A stretch of DNA of 64,000 nt from Ligilactobacillus animalis KCTC 3501 = DSM 20602 (lineage in GTDB: Bacteria > Bacillota > Bacilli > Lactobacillales > Lactobacillaceae), in assembly GCF_001434535.1 (NCBI RefSeq), contig NZ_AYYW01000032.1:62001-126000 (forward strand). The letters are read 5' to 3'. The position numbers and the translations under genes were made by a program. The notes beneath the pieces are model-generated. The model was not told where the DNA came from, did not search any database, and saw only the letters and a program-made list of their open reading frames with translations. Positions 1-9,588 of this stretch are shown here, in pieces (positions within the stretch are counted from its first letter, which is position 1; the number at the start of each line of letters is the position of its first letter).

Positions 1-440
1 TGTAATTTCTTGATCTCAGCATCAACTTCTTCGTCAGTAACTTCTGTTGATTGTGCTTTAACTTCAAGATTTTTGTATTGACCCAATTTAACTTCTGGTT
101 CAACCGTAACTTTAGCAGTCAAGACCCATGTAGAATCTTTTTCCATTGATTCAACGTCGATCTCTGGTTGTGCTACTGGTTTGATGTTTGATTCTGCTAC
201 AGCATTAGCATAAGCTTCTGGCAAGACAGCGTTCAAAGCATCTTGGTAAAGTGATTCTTCGCCAAACATTTTGTTAAAGATTTGACGAGGAACCTTACCC
301 TTACGGAAGCCAGGTACGTTTAAAGTTTTCTTGACACGGTTAAATGCTGTGTCTAAACCTTCCTTGATTTTTGCAGGTTCGATTTCAAAGGTCAACTTAC
401 CGTTGTTTGTACCTTCTTCTTTTTCCCATTTTACAGACAT
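1..440 (-). CDS. tig: Trigger factor, N-terminal part (cut by window edge)
   Basis: Ribosome-bound chaperone and peptidyl-prolyl isomerase that meets nascent chains at the exit tunnel. About 146 codons from the ATG at 440 are visible. They include the ribosome-docking loop signature (GFRKGKVPR-type, about residues 44-52) and the VEPEV-type segment that leads into the FKBP domain. The rest, including most of the PPIase and C-terminal arms, lies beyond base 1. The start is set by an SD-like GGAGGG a few bases upstream. It lies downstream of tuf in the same orientation but is separated from it by a terminator and its own promoter, so it is probably a separate transcript. Family identity is secure from the N-terminal domain. 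Confidence 0.95.
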   Translation of the reverse strand, partial: MSVKWEKEEGTNNGKLTFEIEPAKIKEGLDTAFNRVKKTLNVPGFRKGKVPRQIFNKMFGEESLYQDALNAVLPEAYANAVAESNIKPVAQPEIDVESMEKDSTWVLTAKVTVEPEVKLGQYKNLEVKAQSTEVTDEEVDAEIKKL

Positions 441-498
441 TATTTTCCCTCCGAGTAAAATAGTTTGTACAATTTACTGAGTAATTGCATACTAACTA

Positions 499-527
499 AG
501 TTTAACTTAGAAAGCTTTAAATGTAAA
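499..527 (-). promoter_or_regulatory. Candidate sigma-A promoter for tig
   Basis: On the minus strand TTTACA (522-527) and TAAACT (499-504) are separated by 17 bases, about 60 bases before the tig start. Together with the tuf terminator just upstream, this suggests that tig is transcribed on its own. It is seen by eye only. Confidence 0.5.
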
Positions 528-558
528 TGTTTATAGTACAAAAAGTCGATTTTTTAGA

Positions 559-590
559 CAAAAAAGACTTGGGACGAACCCAAGCCTTCT
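559..590 (-). terminator. Rho-independent terminator of tuf
   Basis: Minus-strand hairpin with arms CTTGGG and CCCAAG (568-573 and 579-584), followed by a T run. It begins about 20 bases after the tuf stop codon. Confidence 0.85.
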
Positions 591-608
591 TCAATATTCA
601 AAAGAATA

Positions 609-1796
609 TTAGTCGTCGATTTCAGAAACGACACCAGCACCAACTGTACGGCCACCTTCACGAACTGTGAATTTAAGACCTTTTTCGATAGCAACTGGAG
701 CGATCAATTCAACGGAGAATGTTACGTTATCGCCAGGCATAACCATTTCTACACCTTCAGGCAATTCGATAACACCTGTAACGTCTGTTGTGTGGAAATA
801 GAATTGTGGACGGTAGTTTGAGAAGAATGGAGTATGACGGCCACCTTCTTCTTTTGTCAAGACGTAAACTTCACCCTTGAACTTCTTGTGTGTTTGGATT
901 GAACCTGGTTTTGCAAGAACTTGACCACGTTCGATTTGTGTACGGTCAACACCACGAAGCAATGCACCGATGTTGTCACCAGCTTCACCTTCGTCAAGTG
1001 TCTTACGGAACATTTCAACACCTGTAACAGTTGTCTTAAGAACATCGTCTTTCAAACCAACGATTTCAACTTCGTCGCCGACTTTAACGATACCACGATC
1101 GATACGACCGGAAGCAACAGTACCACGACCTGTGATCGTAAATACGTCTTCAACTGGCATCAAGAATGGCTTGTCTGTTGGACGTTCTGGTGTTGGGATG
1201 TATTCGTCAACTGTATCCATCAATTCAAGAATCTTCTTCTTAGCATCTTCATCATCTTCCAATGCTTTAAGAGCGGAACCACGGATAACAGGAATATCAT
1301 CACCAGGGAAATCGTATTCGCTCAATAAGTCGCGAACTTCCATTTCAACCAAGTCTAATAATTCTTCGTCGTCAACCAAGTCACACTTGTTCAAGAATAC
1401 AACGATGTATTCAACACCAACTTGGCGAGCAAGCAAGATGTGTTCACGTGTTTGTGGCATAGGACCATCAGTTGCAGCAACAACTAAGATAGCACCGTCC
1501 ATTTGAGCAGCACCAGTGATCATGTTCTTAACGTAATCAGCGTGTCCTGGAGCATCGATATGTGCGTAGTGACGGCCTTCTGTTTCGTATTCAACGTGTG
1601 CTGTGTTGATTGTGATACCACGTTCACGTTCTTCTGGAGCAGCATCGATAGAAGCGTAATCTTCAGCTTGAGCTAAACCTTTTTCAGATAAAACCTTTGT
1701 GATAGCTGCTGTTAAAGTTGTTTTCCCATGGTCAACGTGTCCAATTGTACCGATGTTTACATGGGGTTTTGTTCTTTCGTAATGTTCTTTTGCCAT
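609..1796 (-). CDS. tuf: Elongation factor Tu
   Basis: GTPase that carries aminoacyl-tRNA to the ribosomal A site. The 395-residue protein has the usual length and all motifs: the [10 protein letters not shown]-loop near residue 18, the RGITI switch I region, DAPGHADY (G3), NKCD (G4) and the two C-terminal beta-barrel domains. An in-frame extension upstream is possible, but the start at 1796 is chosen because AGGAGG sits at proper spacing and the conserved [11 protein letters not shown]-terminus begins there. It is monocistronic, with its own promoter upstream and a terminator downstream. Codon choice is strongly restricted, as expected for one of the most highly expressed genes. Confidence 0.99.
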   Translation of the reverse strand: MAKEHYERTKPHVNIGTIGHVDHGKTTLTAAITKVLSEKGLAQAEDYASIDAAPEERERGITINTAHVEYETEGRHYAHIDAPGHADYVKNMITGAAQMDGAILVVAATDGPMPQTREHILLARQVGVEYIVVFLNKCDLVDDEELLDLVEMEVRDLLSEYDFPGDDIPVIRGSALKALEDDEDAKKKILELMDTVDEYIPTPERPTDKPFLMPVEDVFTITGRGTVASGRIDRGIVKVGDEVEIVGLKDDVLKTTVTGVEMFRKTLDEGEAGDNIGALLRGVDRTQIERGQVLAKPGSIQTHKKFKGEVYVLTKEEGGRHTPFFSNYRPQFYFHTTDVTGVIELPEGVEMVMPGDNVTFSVELIAPVAIEKGLKFTVREGGRTVGAGVVSEIDD

Positions 1797-1933
1797 TAAT
1801 AGAACCTCCTGTAATTTTGCAAAGAAAATCTGCAATTCTGCCGATAATCCTTTAAATTTTATTATACTACTTCCAGTCAAGAATGCCAAGTAATTTATTA
1901 CTCGGGTTCCTTCTAAACTGAAAACCTTGAATT

Positions 1934-1962
1934 ATTATATAGTCACTATTGATTTTTGTAAA
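1934..1962 (-). promoter_or_regulatory. Strong promoter for tuf
   Basis: Minus-strand TTTACA (1957-1962), 17-base spacer, perfect TATAAT (1934-1939). It leaves a leader of about 130 bases before the tuf start. Confidence 0.75.
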
Positions 1963-2001
1963 TACTAAAATCCAATTTTTTAAAAAAATATTTGAAATTA
2001 G

Positions 2002-2886
2002 TTAAACCGTCCACTGTGCTAGGCTGTTTTCCAAGGCCTGCGCAAATTCATTTTCTTGTGCGTCTAAGCCTGATTTTCCTAGCAATACCGCATAAAGTTT
2101 CTCCGGATCAGCATATGGTGCTGTCAATTTTGGATAAAGCAGTTGCAATTTTAATTTTAATTCCGCTAAGATCTGTTCCTTTTGATCTACAGCATATTCA
2201 GGATCATTTTCCAGCAAAGCTGTCAGACGCTGATACATCACATAATCATCTAATTCTTTCAAGTTACCCGGAACAAAGTCTTGTTTTTTACCTGTAAATA
2301 GCAGATATGTGACTGCTTTTTCACTCCCAAGATAGCGCAATTCATCTAAAATAGCCGCTCTGACTAACGGATGCACATCTTCATCCACTAGGTCAGCACT
2401 AACACTTTCCACAAATTCAGCAATCGTCAAACTTCCTGAAGCTTCAAAAACTTGGCGTTGCTCCAAAATAGCGAGTGCACCTAAATGCTTCAATCTTTTG
2501 GTCAAAGCATTTACATCCGTTTGCGTTCTTACAGTAGCCAAAGTTTGATCAAATAAGCGCGTGAAATTGGCTTTTTCTTTAGCTGACATGAAACCACTCA
2601 TCAAATTTAAGGTCATCTCGATCTTTCTGACCTTACCGGCATAGATCATCTCTGTTACATATTCTGTCAACTTTTGGTCATCTCGTAAATAATCTAACAG
2701 ATAATCCTCAGCCAATAAACTTGCCATTTGGTGATCTTTCAATTCTTTTAGTGCGGTAAAGAGCAAATAATTTACTTTAAACGTTTTTTTAGCTTGATAC
2801 GCTTGTAATAATAATTCCTTAGCTTGTAAAAAATCACTTTTTTCTAAAGCTGCCTGACCAGCCGCATATAATTCTTCTTGTTCCAT
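2002..2886 (-). CDS. TPR-like hypothetical protein
   Basis: 294 residues, all helical in character, with no signal peptide or membrane segment. The first about 40 residues (AAGQAALEKSDFLQAKELL pattern) look like one tetratricopeptide repeat; the rest is a leucine-rich helical array without a motif I recognise. It follows rnjB in the same direction after a terminator-like hairpin, so read-through or a weak own promoter must supply it. A protein-binding scaffold role is plausible, but no function can be assigned. The frame is clearly coding: it is long and has the codon use of its neighbours. Confidence 0.85.
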   Translation of the reverse strand: MEQEELYAAGQAALEKSDFLQAKELLLQAYQAKKTFKVNYLLFTALKELKDHQMASLLAEDYLLDYLRDDQKLTEYVTEMIYAGKVRKIEMTLNLMSGFMSAKEKANFTRLFDQTLATVRTQTDVNALTKRLKHLGALAILEQRQVFEASGSLTIAEFVESVSADLVDEDVHPLVRAAILDELRYLGSEKAVTYLLFTGKKQDFVPGNLKELDDYVMYQRLTALLENDPEYAVDQKEQILAELKLKLQLLYPKLTAPYADPEKLYAVLLGKSGLDAQENEFAQALENSLAQWTV

Positions 2887-2904
2887 CGTTCACTTTCCTT
2901 ATTC

Positions 2905-2938
2905 AAAAAGGCTGTAACATATCTTTGTTACAACCTTC
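2905..2938 (-). terminator. Terminator of rnjB
   Basis: Minus-strand hairpin GGTTGTAAC / GTTACAGCC followed by TTTTT, just after the rnjB stop. Confidence 0.8.
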
Positions 2939-2954
2939 ATAATTTTAAGTCGCA

Positions 2955-4664
2955 TTATTTGTGCGAACCATTATTCTTCTTGTTTTTACCATGACCATGA
3001 TATTGGTTTATCTCCATGATCACTGGCAGAATAACGGGATGACGCTTTGTTTGCTCATAGAGAAAATGATTGAGCTGCTCACGCACATCTTGTTTCAAAT
3101 GTCCCCAATCAAATTCTTTATTGTCAAGATTTGATTGGACAGTTTTAGTAATAATATCGGCACTTTCAGCGATCAGATCGCGACTTGTCTTAACGTAAAC
3201 AAAACCTCTTGAAGTGATCTTTGGTCGGTCTACGATCTTTTTCTTCTTGCGATCGATCGTGACTACCGCGATAAAGATCCCATCTTCAGACAAGATCTTA
3301 CGATCACGAAGCACAATATTACCAATATCACCTACCCCGATCCCGTCGATCATCGTGTTACCGACTTCGACCGATGAGGCAACTAACATCTTGCCATGAG
3401 TATATTCAGCCACATCGCCTTTTGCTAGTAAGAAGATATTTTCCGCTGGGATCCCAACTTCTGTCGCTGCGTGTGCATTAGCCGCTAACAAACGATATTC
3501 ACCCTGGACTGGTAATACATAACGTGGTTTTAACAAATTCATCATCAACTGCAAGTCATTTTTGCTAGCATGACCCGAAGAGTTCAATTCATCTGAGATC
3601 GATTTGACATCAGCACCCGAGCGATAGATCATATCACGTGTTTTAGCCACGTTGGTCTCCATTGCATGTGATGGTGTAGTCGTGATAAAGACGAGATCAC
3701 CTTCATGTAGCGAAACGGAACGATGCCGTTTTAAAGCCATTTTTTGCAAGGACTTCAACGGTTCACCCGAACGACCAGCCTCTAGGATAACGATCTGATC
3801 ATCATCATAACGTTTGATATCTTTGATCGGAATCAAAATATCATCACTCGGCAAGTGAAGTTTATTTAATTTCAAAGCTGTCCGGACGATTTTTTCAACA
3901 TCATGTCCAGTCAAAGCAACTTTTCGATCGTTAGCTTGGGCGGCATCCAAAACTTGTTGCACCCGTGAGATATTGGAAGCAACGCAGGCAACGATGATCC
4001 GCCCCTTACGATACTCAAAGGTCTCACTGATAAAATCATAGATCTCACGTTCATTGACCGTTTCACTTGGATTTTCTGCATTTGCAGAGTCACTCAACAG
4101 CGCTAAAACGCCATCGTTTCCGATCTCGGCCAAACGTGCGAGATCAGTTTGATATTGCGCTGAAGCTGTTTGATCAAACTTGAAATCACCAGTATATACG
4201 ATCGTTCCTTCATCTGTTTTCAATGCTACCCCTAAACTTTCTGGGATCGAGTGAGTTGTTTTGAAAAATGACACCGTTGCGCTAGGAAAATCGATCTCTG
4301 TTTTTTCATTGATAACATGAAAATCATTGAATTTCTTTGCTATCTCTTCATTTTCACAAGCAATTTTAGCTAAAGCGATCGTCAATTCTGAACCAAAGAC
4401 AGGTACATCAAACTCACTTACAAAATATGGTAATGCTCCGATTGCATCAGCATGTCCATGTGTCAAAAATACTCCGACGATCCGGCGTGCATTTTGACGT
4501 AAATATTCAAAATCAGGGATCACGATATCGATCCCTAATAATTCATTTTCAGGATATTTCAATCCACAATCTAGGATGTAAATATCATCATTCACTTCAA
4601 CGGCATACATATTCTTAGCATTTTCACGTACGCCACCAAGTGAAATGATCTTTATATCACTCAT
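2955..4664 (-). CDS. rnjB: Ribonuclease J2
   Basis: Metallo-beta-lactamase/beta-CASP ribonuclease that pairs with RNase J1 in mRNA decay and rRNA maturation. It has 569 residues. The N-terminal MBL domain carries HGHADAIG near residue 70 in place of the J1 motif HGHEDHIG; this degenerate metal site is typical of J2 and fits its low catalytic activity. THSIPES, TGDFKFD and SSGHAS motifs follow, then the C-terminal dimerisation domain. The full J1 paralogue is at 23.9 kb. The tail is lysine/asparagine-rich. It is probably monocistronic, between the rpsO terminator and its own. Confidence 0.95.
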   Translation of the reverse strand: MSDIKIISLGGVRENAKNMYAVEVNDDIYILDCGLKYPENELLGIDIVIPDFEYLRQNARRIVGVFLTHGHADAIGALPYFVSEFDVPVFGSELTIALAKIACENEEIAKKFNDFHVINEKTEIDFPSATVSFFKTTHSIPESLGVALKTDEGTIVYTGDFKFDQTASAQYQTDLARLAEIGNDGVLALLSDSANAENPSETVNEREIYDFISETFEYRKGRIIVACVASNISRVQQVLDAAQANDRKVALTGHDVEKIVRTALKLNKLHLPSDDILIPIKDIKRYDDDQIVILEAGRSGEPLKSLQKMALKRHRSVSLHEGDLVFITTTPSHAMETNVAKTRDMIYRSGADVKSISDELNSSGHASKNDLQLMMNLLKPRYVLPVQGEYRLLAANAHAATEVGIPAENIFLLAKGDVAEYTHGKMLVASSVEVGNTMIDGIGVGDIGNIVLRDRKILSEDGIFIAVVTIDRKKKKIVDRPKITSRGFVYVKTSRDLIAESADIITKTVQSNLDNKEFDWGHLKQDVREQLNHFLYEQTKRHPVILPVIMEINQYHGHGKNKKNNGSHK

Positions 4665-4795
4665 ATTCTCACCTCTGTTTTAGATTTTTGTATAAAATAT
4701 TTTAATTATCATATTTAACACGGGTCGAAAAATCGACCTATCAATATATGATTATACCATAATTACGGTACCAGTTAACAATTATATCCAGGCAG

Positions 4796-4834
4796 AAAAA
4801 AAGTGTTGCTAGAATCACTCCTAGCAACACTTTC
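4796..4834 (-). terminator. Terminator of rpsO
   Basis: Long minus-strand hairpin with arms AAAGTGTTGCTAG / CTAGCAACACTTT and a following T run, directly after rpsO. Confidence 0.9.
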
Positions 4835-4844
4835 GAAAATAAGA

Positions 4845-5114
4845 TTAACGACGCAAGCCTAAGCTCTTGATCAATTCACGGTAACGTTGAACGTCCTTGT
4901 TACGCAAGTATGCCAACAAGTTACGACGATGACCGATCTTCTTCATCAAACCACGTTGGGAAGCAAAGTCCTTCTTGTGGCTACGTACGTGTTCGTTAAG
5001 TTCGTTGATATCTGCAGTCAAAACAGCGATTTGAACTTCTGCTGAACCTGTATCGCCTTCATGACGTGCGTATTTTTTCATGATTTCGTTTTTCTTTTCG
5101 TTTGAAATAGCCAT
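4845..5114 (-). CDS. rpsO: Ribosomal protein S15
   Basis: Primary binder of the 16S rRNA central domain, which nucleates the 30S platform. 89 residues, the standard length, with the [11 protein letters not shown] and [11 protein letters not shown] signatures and the LLAYLR segment. The start at 5114 is preferred over an upstream in-frame codon because the mature protein begins MAISNEKK and AAAGGTGG lies 8 bases upstream. It is monocistronic, with its own promoter, a leader of about 90 bases and a strong terminator. Confidence 0.98.
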   Translation of the reverse strand: MAISNEKKNEIMKKYARHEGDTGSAEVQIAVLTADINELNEHVRSHKKDFASQRGLMKKIGHRRNLLAYLRNKDVQRYRELIKSLGLRR

Positions 5115-5205
5115 TGTATTTCCACCTTTCAAAAATTCTGCCTAAAACCGAGTAAGTCGTCGGTGTCGTCGCCAAACTAAGTTATAGGTCCGGTACATCT
5201 GTACT
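5115..5205 (-). promoter_or_regulatory. Possible S15 autoregulatory leader of rpsO
   Basis: The transcript leader holds two small hairpins: GTAC-x4-GTAC near 5192-5203, and ACCGA/TCGGT with an 8-base loop at 5147-5164, set in a GACGAC-rich stretch ahead of the SD. In many bacteria S15 represses its own mRNA through a leader structure, but leader architectures differ between groups. I cannot show a match to any known one, so this is inference. Confidence 0.3.
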
Positions 5206-5211
5206 TAATCT

Positions 5212-5240
5212 AATCTACTAGATTTTGCTTTGAAATGCAA
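5212..5240 (-). promoter_or_regulatory. Promoter for rpsO
   Basis: Minus-strand TTGCAT (5235-5240), 17 bases, TAGATT (5212-5217). A second TTGACA lies further upstream without a good -10 box. Confidence 0.5.
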
Positions 5241-5299
5241 GTCTTAAATTTATAAATAAGTGTCAAGGAATATTTCTTGACATCAAATTCATTTTTCTG

Positions 5300-5328
5300 T
5301 TGCATTGTTTAAAACGCTCTTGTATAAT
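5300..5328 (+). promoter_or_regulatory. Promoter for rpsT
   Basis: TTGCAT (5300-5305), 17 bases, perfect TATAAT (5323-5328). It diverges from the rpsO promoter. Confidence 0.75.
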
Positions 5329-5387
5329 GAGATATGTTGAAAATTTAGATGATACCGTTACGGATCATACAGGTGGAGGTGACATTC

Positions 5388-5642
5388 ATGCCAATTATCA
5401 AATCCGCAATCGAACGTGTAAAAACAAACGAAAAAGCTAACGCTCGTAACTCTGCTGAATTAAGCAAGATGCGTACAGCAATCAAGAAATTTGAAAAAGC
5501 TAAGACTGCAGGTGCAGAAGATGTTGAAAAACTCTACCGCGAAGCAGTTTCAGCTGTTGACCGCGCACATTCTAAAGGCTTGATCAAAGCTAACAAGGCT
5601 GCGCGTGACAAGTCTCGTATGGCTGCACGTTTAGCTAAATAA
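5388..5642 (+). CDS. rpsT: Ribosomal protein S20
   Basis: Binds the 5' domain of 16S rRNA and helix 44. It has 84 residues and is highly basic, with the family pattern of a long helical bundle: an [18 protein letters not shown]-type N-terminus and [21 protein letters not shown] at the C-terminus. The start at 5388 follows AGGTGGAGGTG at good spacing; the longer frame upstream has no such site. It is a lone plus-strand gene among minus-strand neighbours and is convergent with holA, sharing a bidirectional terminator. Confidence 0.98.
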   Translation: MPIIKSAIERVKTNEKANARNSAELSKMRTAIKKFEKAKTAGAEDVEKLYREAVSAVDRAHSKGLIKANKAARDKSRMAARLAK

Positions 5643-5655
5643 TGAATGATAACTG

Positions 5656-5692
5656 AAAAGAGCTTGGAAATTAAATTTCCAAGCTCTTTTTT
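5656..5692. terminator. Bidirectional terminator between rpsT and holA
   Basis: AAAAGAGCTTGGAAA / TTTCCAAGCTCTTTT palindrome with A and T runs on both flanks. It ends two bases before the holA stop codon and so serves both convergent genes. Confidence 0.9.
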
Positions 5693-5693
5693 G

Positions 5694-6725
5694 TTATACC
5701 ACGACCGCTTTTTGAGCAAAATTAAGCATAAATAGTTGAAAAAGTAATTCTGGCTCTTGCGTCGTAGTTTTTAATCGTTCCTCGATATGGATCAGACCTA
5801 GATAAGCATTTTTTAAATCTTGGCGCTTAAAGACCCGCGTTTTTTGCAAAGCTAATTTGACCCGATATGGATGGACCTTTAACGTACTTGCAATATTACC
5901 TTGAGCATAGCCATGTTTTTGTAGGATCTCGACTTGAAGTAATAACCGGAACTGCCCTTCTAAGATCGCATTGATCTTTAAAGGTTCTTCTTTTTGTTGC
6001 AATAGATCACGATATAGCTCCAAAGCTTTAGCCGTATCTTTTTGCAAAACAAGTTCGACCAGATCAAACACATTTTGCTCTAAAGAACGTGAGACCATCG
6101 CAGATACTTCATTAACAGTGATCTGCTTATCTTCAGCTACCAATAAGAGCTTTGGTAACTCATTAGCGATCGCAGTCAAGTTGGCGTTCGTTCGTTGTAA
6201 TAAGATCTCTAAGGCTCTAGGATCGATCGTATAGCCTTTTTGGGCCAATTCGGCGGATAAATGCTTGCGTACAGCCATCTCTGTCAGCGGACTATTGTCG
6301 ACTACCACAGCCTTTTGTTTGATCTGTTTGACCACTTTTTTACGCTCATCTAGTTTAGCATAAGGTGCCATCAAAACTAGTACCGTCGTCGGTTCAGGAT
6401 CATTTACATAAGCGATCAATTCATCTAGATCGTGTTCGAGTTTTACTTTTTTAGCTTCACCGGTCAAAAAATACGGTCGATTTATAAACACGAGCCGCTT
6501 TTCTCCAAAAAACGGTACCGACATTGCGTCGGCTAGCGCAGTCGATAGCGTTACCTCTTCCATATCATAAATTCCAATATTGAATTCGCGTTCTTCTTCC
6601 GGGAAATTGGCGATCAGTTTTTGTTTGATCTTCTCAGCATTGACTTGCTCTTCACCTAAGACCAAATAAACTGGTGCCATCTGATTTTTTTCAATGTCAT
6701 TTAAGACTTTTTCTACCGTCACCAT
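5694..6725 (-). CDS. holA: DNA polymerase III delta subunit
   Basis: Clamp-loader wrench that opens the beta sliding clamp. 343 residues is the normal size. The N-terminal LVLGEEQVNAEKIK and the SVPFFGEKRLVFINRP segment (about residues 69-84) match the beta-binding AAA-like domain. The C-terminal collar contains the HPYRVKLALQKTRVFK stretch typical of the Gram-positive HolA/YqeN family. It follows comEC in the same direction, the classic comEABC-holA-rpsT order. No strong SD is seen at this ATG. Confidence 0.95.
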   Translation of the reverse strand: MVTVEKVLNDIEKNQMAPVYLVLGEEQVNAEKIKQKLIANFPEEEREFNIGIYDMEEVTLSTALADAMSVPFFGEKRLVFINRPYFLTGEAKKVKLEHDLDELIAYVNDPEPTTVLVLMAPYAKLDERKKVVKQIKQKAVVVDNSPLTEMAVRKHLSAELAQKGYTIDPRALEILLQRTNANLTAIANELPKLLLVAEDKQITVNEVSAMVSRSLEQNVFDLVELVLQKDTAKALELYRDLLQQKEEPLKINAILEGQFRLLLQVEILQKHGYAQGNIASTLKVHPYRVKLALQKTRVFKRQDLKNAYLGLIHIEERLKTTTQEPELLFQLFMLNFAQKAVVV

Positions 6726-6802
6726 AGTTTTAACTAAAGCTCGCTTCCCTTCTTCTGCTATTATTCCGATTTAACAATCATACCATATTTATCCTATTAG
6801 CT

Positions 6803-9031
6803 CTAATTATCTTTAAGATCCCAAAATGAGAAATACCCTAACATTTCAGTAAATTTTATCATCCCGACTTTAGCCGTCACATAGTACGGAACTTTTGCTT
6901 TCTGCAAAGTCACCAAAGTTTCCTGATTTGGATGACCGTACCGGTTATGCCGCCCAGCAGAAATGATCGCAACTTTAGGAGCTAATTGTTGCACGAATTT
7001 AGGATCAGTCGCTGTCTTACTTCCATGATGCCCCGTCTTTAACACATCTGCTGTCAAATTAGGATATTTCTTGCTGACCGCAAGTTCGCCTTTGCGATCG
7101 AGATCACCTGTAAAAATACATTTTAGGCCATAAAAATCGAGCCACAAAACGAGTGAATCAGCATTTGTTCCTTGTCCACGCGCGAAGGGATGTAACAACT
7201 TCAAGTGTGGATCAGATAGTTTCACCCTATCAGTTACACCTTTAACTGCTTCAGGCATAACCGCCGACTTAGCCAACCGATGCTTAAAACTAGGTAGATT
7301 TTCCATTCCAGCTGGTACGATGATCTGTTTGATCTTGATCAATTGGCTCAAGCTTGGGAAATTTCCAACATGGTCTGCATCTTGATGCGTTAAATATAGT
7401 TGGTCGATCCGGGTGATCCCTTTGCTCAGCAAATAATTGGCCACGATCGTCTCACCACTTGTCTTAGTGGGATGCTTTTTCCAGTTAGGCATTGAAAAAT
7501 GAACTTTACCCCCAGTATCGATCAAGATCACTCGCCGCGAAAAACGTTCTCTGATCAAAGTGCAGTCACCTTGACCTATATCAAAATATACGACCTCACT
7601 ACTCAAAGGATAACGTAACAATAAAAAGGTCAAAAAATAACTCATCCCTAATAAAGCTAACCAGCGAATTTTTTTCGAACTACCTTGTAACCACAATAGT
7701 ACACCCAACCAAAACAAGACCATTATCAATGGCGGTCTACCTAAAATCAAATTACTCGGCAAGCGCGCTAATAAAGTCAAACCGCTTGAGATCAGCTGTA
7801 AGAGCTGAGCTGCTAAATTCTGCAAAAATGGGACTACTGCACCGATAAAGGTCACTGGTAAAATAATATACTCAAATATCAGGTTCATCCAACCTGTTAT
7901 CAAAAAGGTCAAGAAATTCCACTGATATGTATAATATAATACGAGTGGTGCACTAAAAGCATTTAGCTTCAAATTAAACAACCAGTTCGAACTCGTTTTA
8001 CTTGTAACGATCACCAGAGTCAAAAGATAGCTCAGCTGTGCCCCTAGTTGATAAAACAACGCCGGATAGCGCCATAGTTCAAGTAATAAAACCACTGCCC
8101 AAATAGTGGCTAGTTTTAAGCGCACTCCTTTTATGAGCCTCGTTGCCAGTTTTAGCCAACACATCCAGACCGCACGTACCAAACTCGCAGAGGCCCCACC
8201 TAAGATCGCATAAACAGGCAAAACACCTAAAACCACTAGAATTTCTAGCCATTTTGGTAAACGCAAGAGTTTTAAGAAACGACGTAAAGTTTTGACTACA
8301 TAAAAAACATGGAGGCCAGATAAACTAAATAGATACAACAATCCTAAGCGCGTGATATCAGCTAAAGTTTTATCAGCGTCAGACGATCTTATCCCCAATA
8401 GCAACGTAGCACTGTACCAATCTAATGGTCGGGGAAGCCTTTTTAATTTTAAACGCAATGCTTGGCGCAGATCATGTAATCGCCCGCGCCACGCCATTTG
8501 TCCCGGTGGTACCTTTTGCAAAGTGTAATGTGTCACAGCAAAAGCTAAAAAGATGTTCTTTCCTTGATAAAAACGGCGCCAATCAAATTGAGCCTCATTG
8601 GTCGGGGCTTGCAACGGTAAAACTTTTCCCGTCACATTCCAGATCTTTGTCTTGTTTATTTGTAATAACGTCTTTTTTTCAGCTAAAGTTCGGATCCGAT
8701 AATATCCATTCACCCACTGGCGTTTTTCCCACCACCAGGCCTTAAATGTCAATAGATCCCCACTTATCTTAGTTTCATCACTGTAGATCAGCAAATGTTG
8801 CTTCTGGGTCACATCTGGTGTGACTTGCATAACTTGATGTACATTTTGTTGCCAAGTATAAAACCGGATACTAAAAAACACACAAATCACTAATACACTA
8901 CTGATCAGGTGAATATTTTTAGTGGCCAACAGTCTTAAGAATAAAACTAACACGACCATCCCTGCCATCCAAGTATGGTCAAGTATCAAAAAACTTAAAC
9001 TGACAGCTACAAAGGCTGTCAATAAAAGCAT
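6803..9031 (-). CDS. comEC: DNA internalisation channel ComEC/Rec2
   Basis: Inner-membrane channel that takes single-stranded DNA into the cytoplasm during transformation. 742 residues: an N-terminal pair of membrane segments, a soluble OB-like part, the polytopic competence domain (about residues 230-480, with LLGIRSSDA and LFSLSGLHVF), and a C-terminal metallo-beta-lactamase-like domain with HQDADH near residue 550 and TGHHGS further on. The reading frame is intact. The ATG lies 8 bases after the comEB stop with no clear SD, so translation is probably coupled. The partner comEA two genes upstream is frameshifted. Confidence 0.95.
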   Translation of the reverse strand: MLLLTAFVAVSLSFLILDHTWMAGMVVLVLFLRLLATKNIHLISSVLVICVFFSIRFYTWQQNVHQVMQVTPDVTQKQHLLIYSDETKISGDLLTFKAWWWEKRQWVNGYYRIRTLAEKKTLLQINKTKIWNVTGKVLPLQAPTNEAQFDWRRFYQGKNIFLAFAVTHYTLQKVPPGQMAWRGRLHDLRQALRLKLKRLPRPLDWYSATLLLGIRSSDADKTLADITRLGLLYLFSLSGLHVFYVVKTLRRFLKLLRLPKWLEILVVLGVLPVYAILGGASASLVRAVWMCWLKLATRLIKGVRLKLATIWAVVLLLELWRYPALFYQLGAQLSYLLTLVIVTSKTSSNWLFNLKLNAFSAPLVLYYTYQWNFLTFLITGWMNLIFEYIILPVTFIGAVVPFLQNLAAQLLQLISSGLTLLARLPSNLILGRPPLIMVLFWLGVLLWLQGSSKKIRWLALLGMSYFLTFLLLRYPLSSEVVYFDIGQGDCTLIRERFSRRVILIDTGGKVHFSMPNWKKHPTKTSGETIVANYLLSKGITRIDQLYLTHQDADHVGNFPSLSQLIKIKQIIVPAGMENLPSFKHRLAKSAVMPEAVKGVTDRVKLSDPHLKLLHPFARGQGTNADSLVLWLDFYGLKCIFTGDLDRKGELAVSKKYPNLTADVLKTGHHGSKTATDPKFVQQLAPKVAIISAGRHNRYGHPNQETLVTLQKAKVPYYVTAKVGMIKFTEMLGYFSFWDLKDN

Positions 9032-9039
9032 GACTTGAA

Positions 9040-9528
9040 TTACTTAGGCTCTCCTTTATCGACCAATTGCTTGAACAAAGCAGTGTCAATATATTCCTTA
9101 TCGAGTTTGACTTGCTCGAGTGTAACTTCTTTTAACTTCAACAATTCGAGTGCATAAGGGTCATTGTTATAATTTCTGAGATAGTGGATCTTTTTGATCC
9201 CTGCTTGCAATAACATCTTAGTACATTGCAGACATGGAAAATCCGTGACATAAAGCTCTGCCCCATCTGTAGGGATCCCAAACTTAGCACATTGCAAAAC
9301 AGCATTCATCTCAGCATGGATCGTACGTAAACAATGCCCATCGACCATGTAACACCCGTCATCAATGCAATGCTTATCACCTGAAACTGAGCCATTATAA
9401 CCACCGGCGATCATTCGCTGATCTCTGACCAAGATTGCCCCTACGGATAAACGTGTACAAGTACTCCGTAACGATAGCAAAACCGCTTGTAACATAAAAT
9501 ATTGATCCCAAGGGATGCGTTTTTCCAT
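9040..9528 (-). CDS. comEB: ComE operon protein 2, dCMP deaminase family
   Basis: Zinc-dependent deaminase of the dCMP deaminase family. 162 residues with HAEMN (catalytic His-Glu) near residue 91 and PCLQC supplying the two zinc cysteines. A Cys/His-rich insertion (KHCIDDGCYMVDGHC, about residues 52-66) is typical of ComEB and probably binds a second zinc. In B. subtilis the gene lies in the comE operon but is not needed for transformation. It lies between comEA and comEC in the usual order and appears intact. Confidence 0.95.
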   Translation of the reverse strand: MEKRIPWDQYFMLQAVLLSLRSTCTRLSVGAILVRDQRMIAGGYNGSVSGDKHCIDDGCYMVDGHCLRTIHAEMNAVLQCAKFGIPTDGAELYVTDFPCLQCTKMLLQAGIKKIHYLRNYNNDPYALELLKLKEVTLEQVKLDKEYIDTALFKQLVDKGEPK

Positions 9529-9588
9529 TTTTTCCTACCTCATCATCTCTAAATTTAGTAATAGTATATCAAAGATAACTATTATTGC

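Noticed and set aside
970-1506. Long antisense reading frame inside tuf
   Set aside because: Shadow of the highly biased tuf codons on the other strand; no SD and no recognisable protein.
2955-4664. RNase J2 metal motif HGHADAIG instead of HGHEDHIG
   Set aside because: This is the normal state of RNase J2 in Firmicutes and not a new loss. The intact J1 copy is in the same window.
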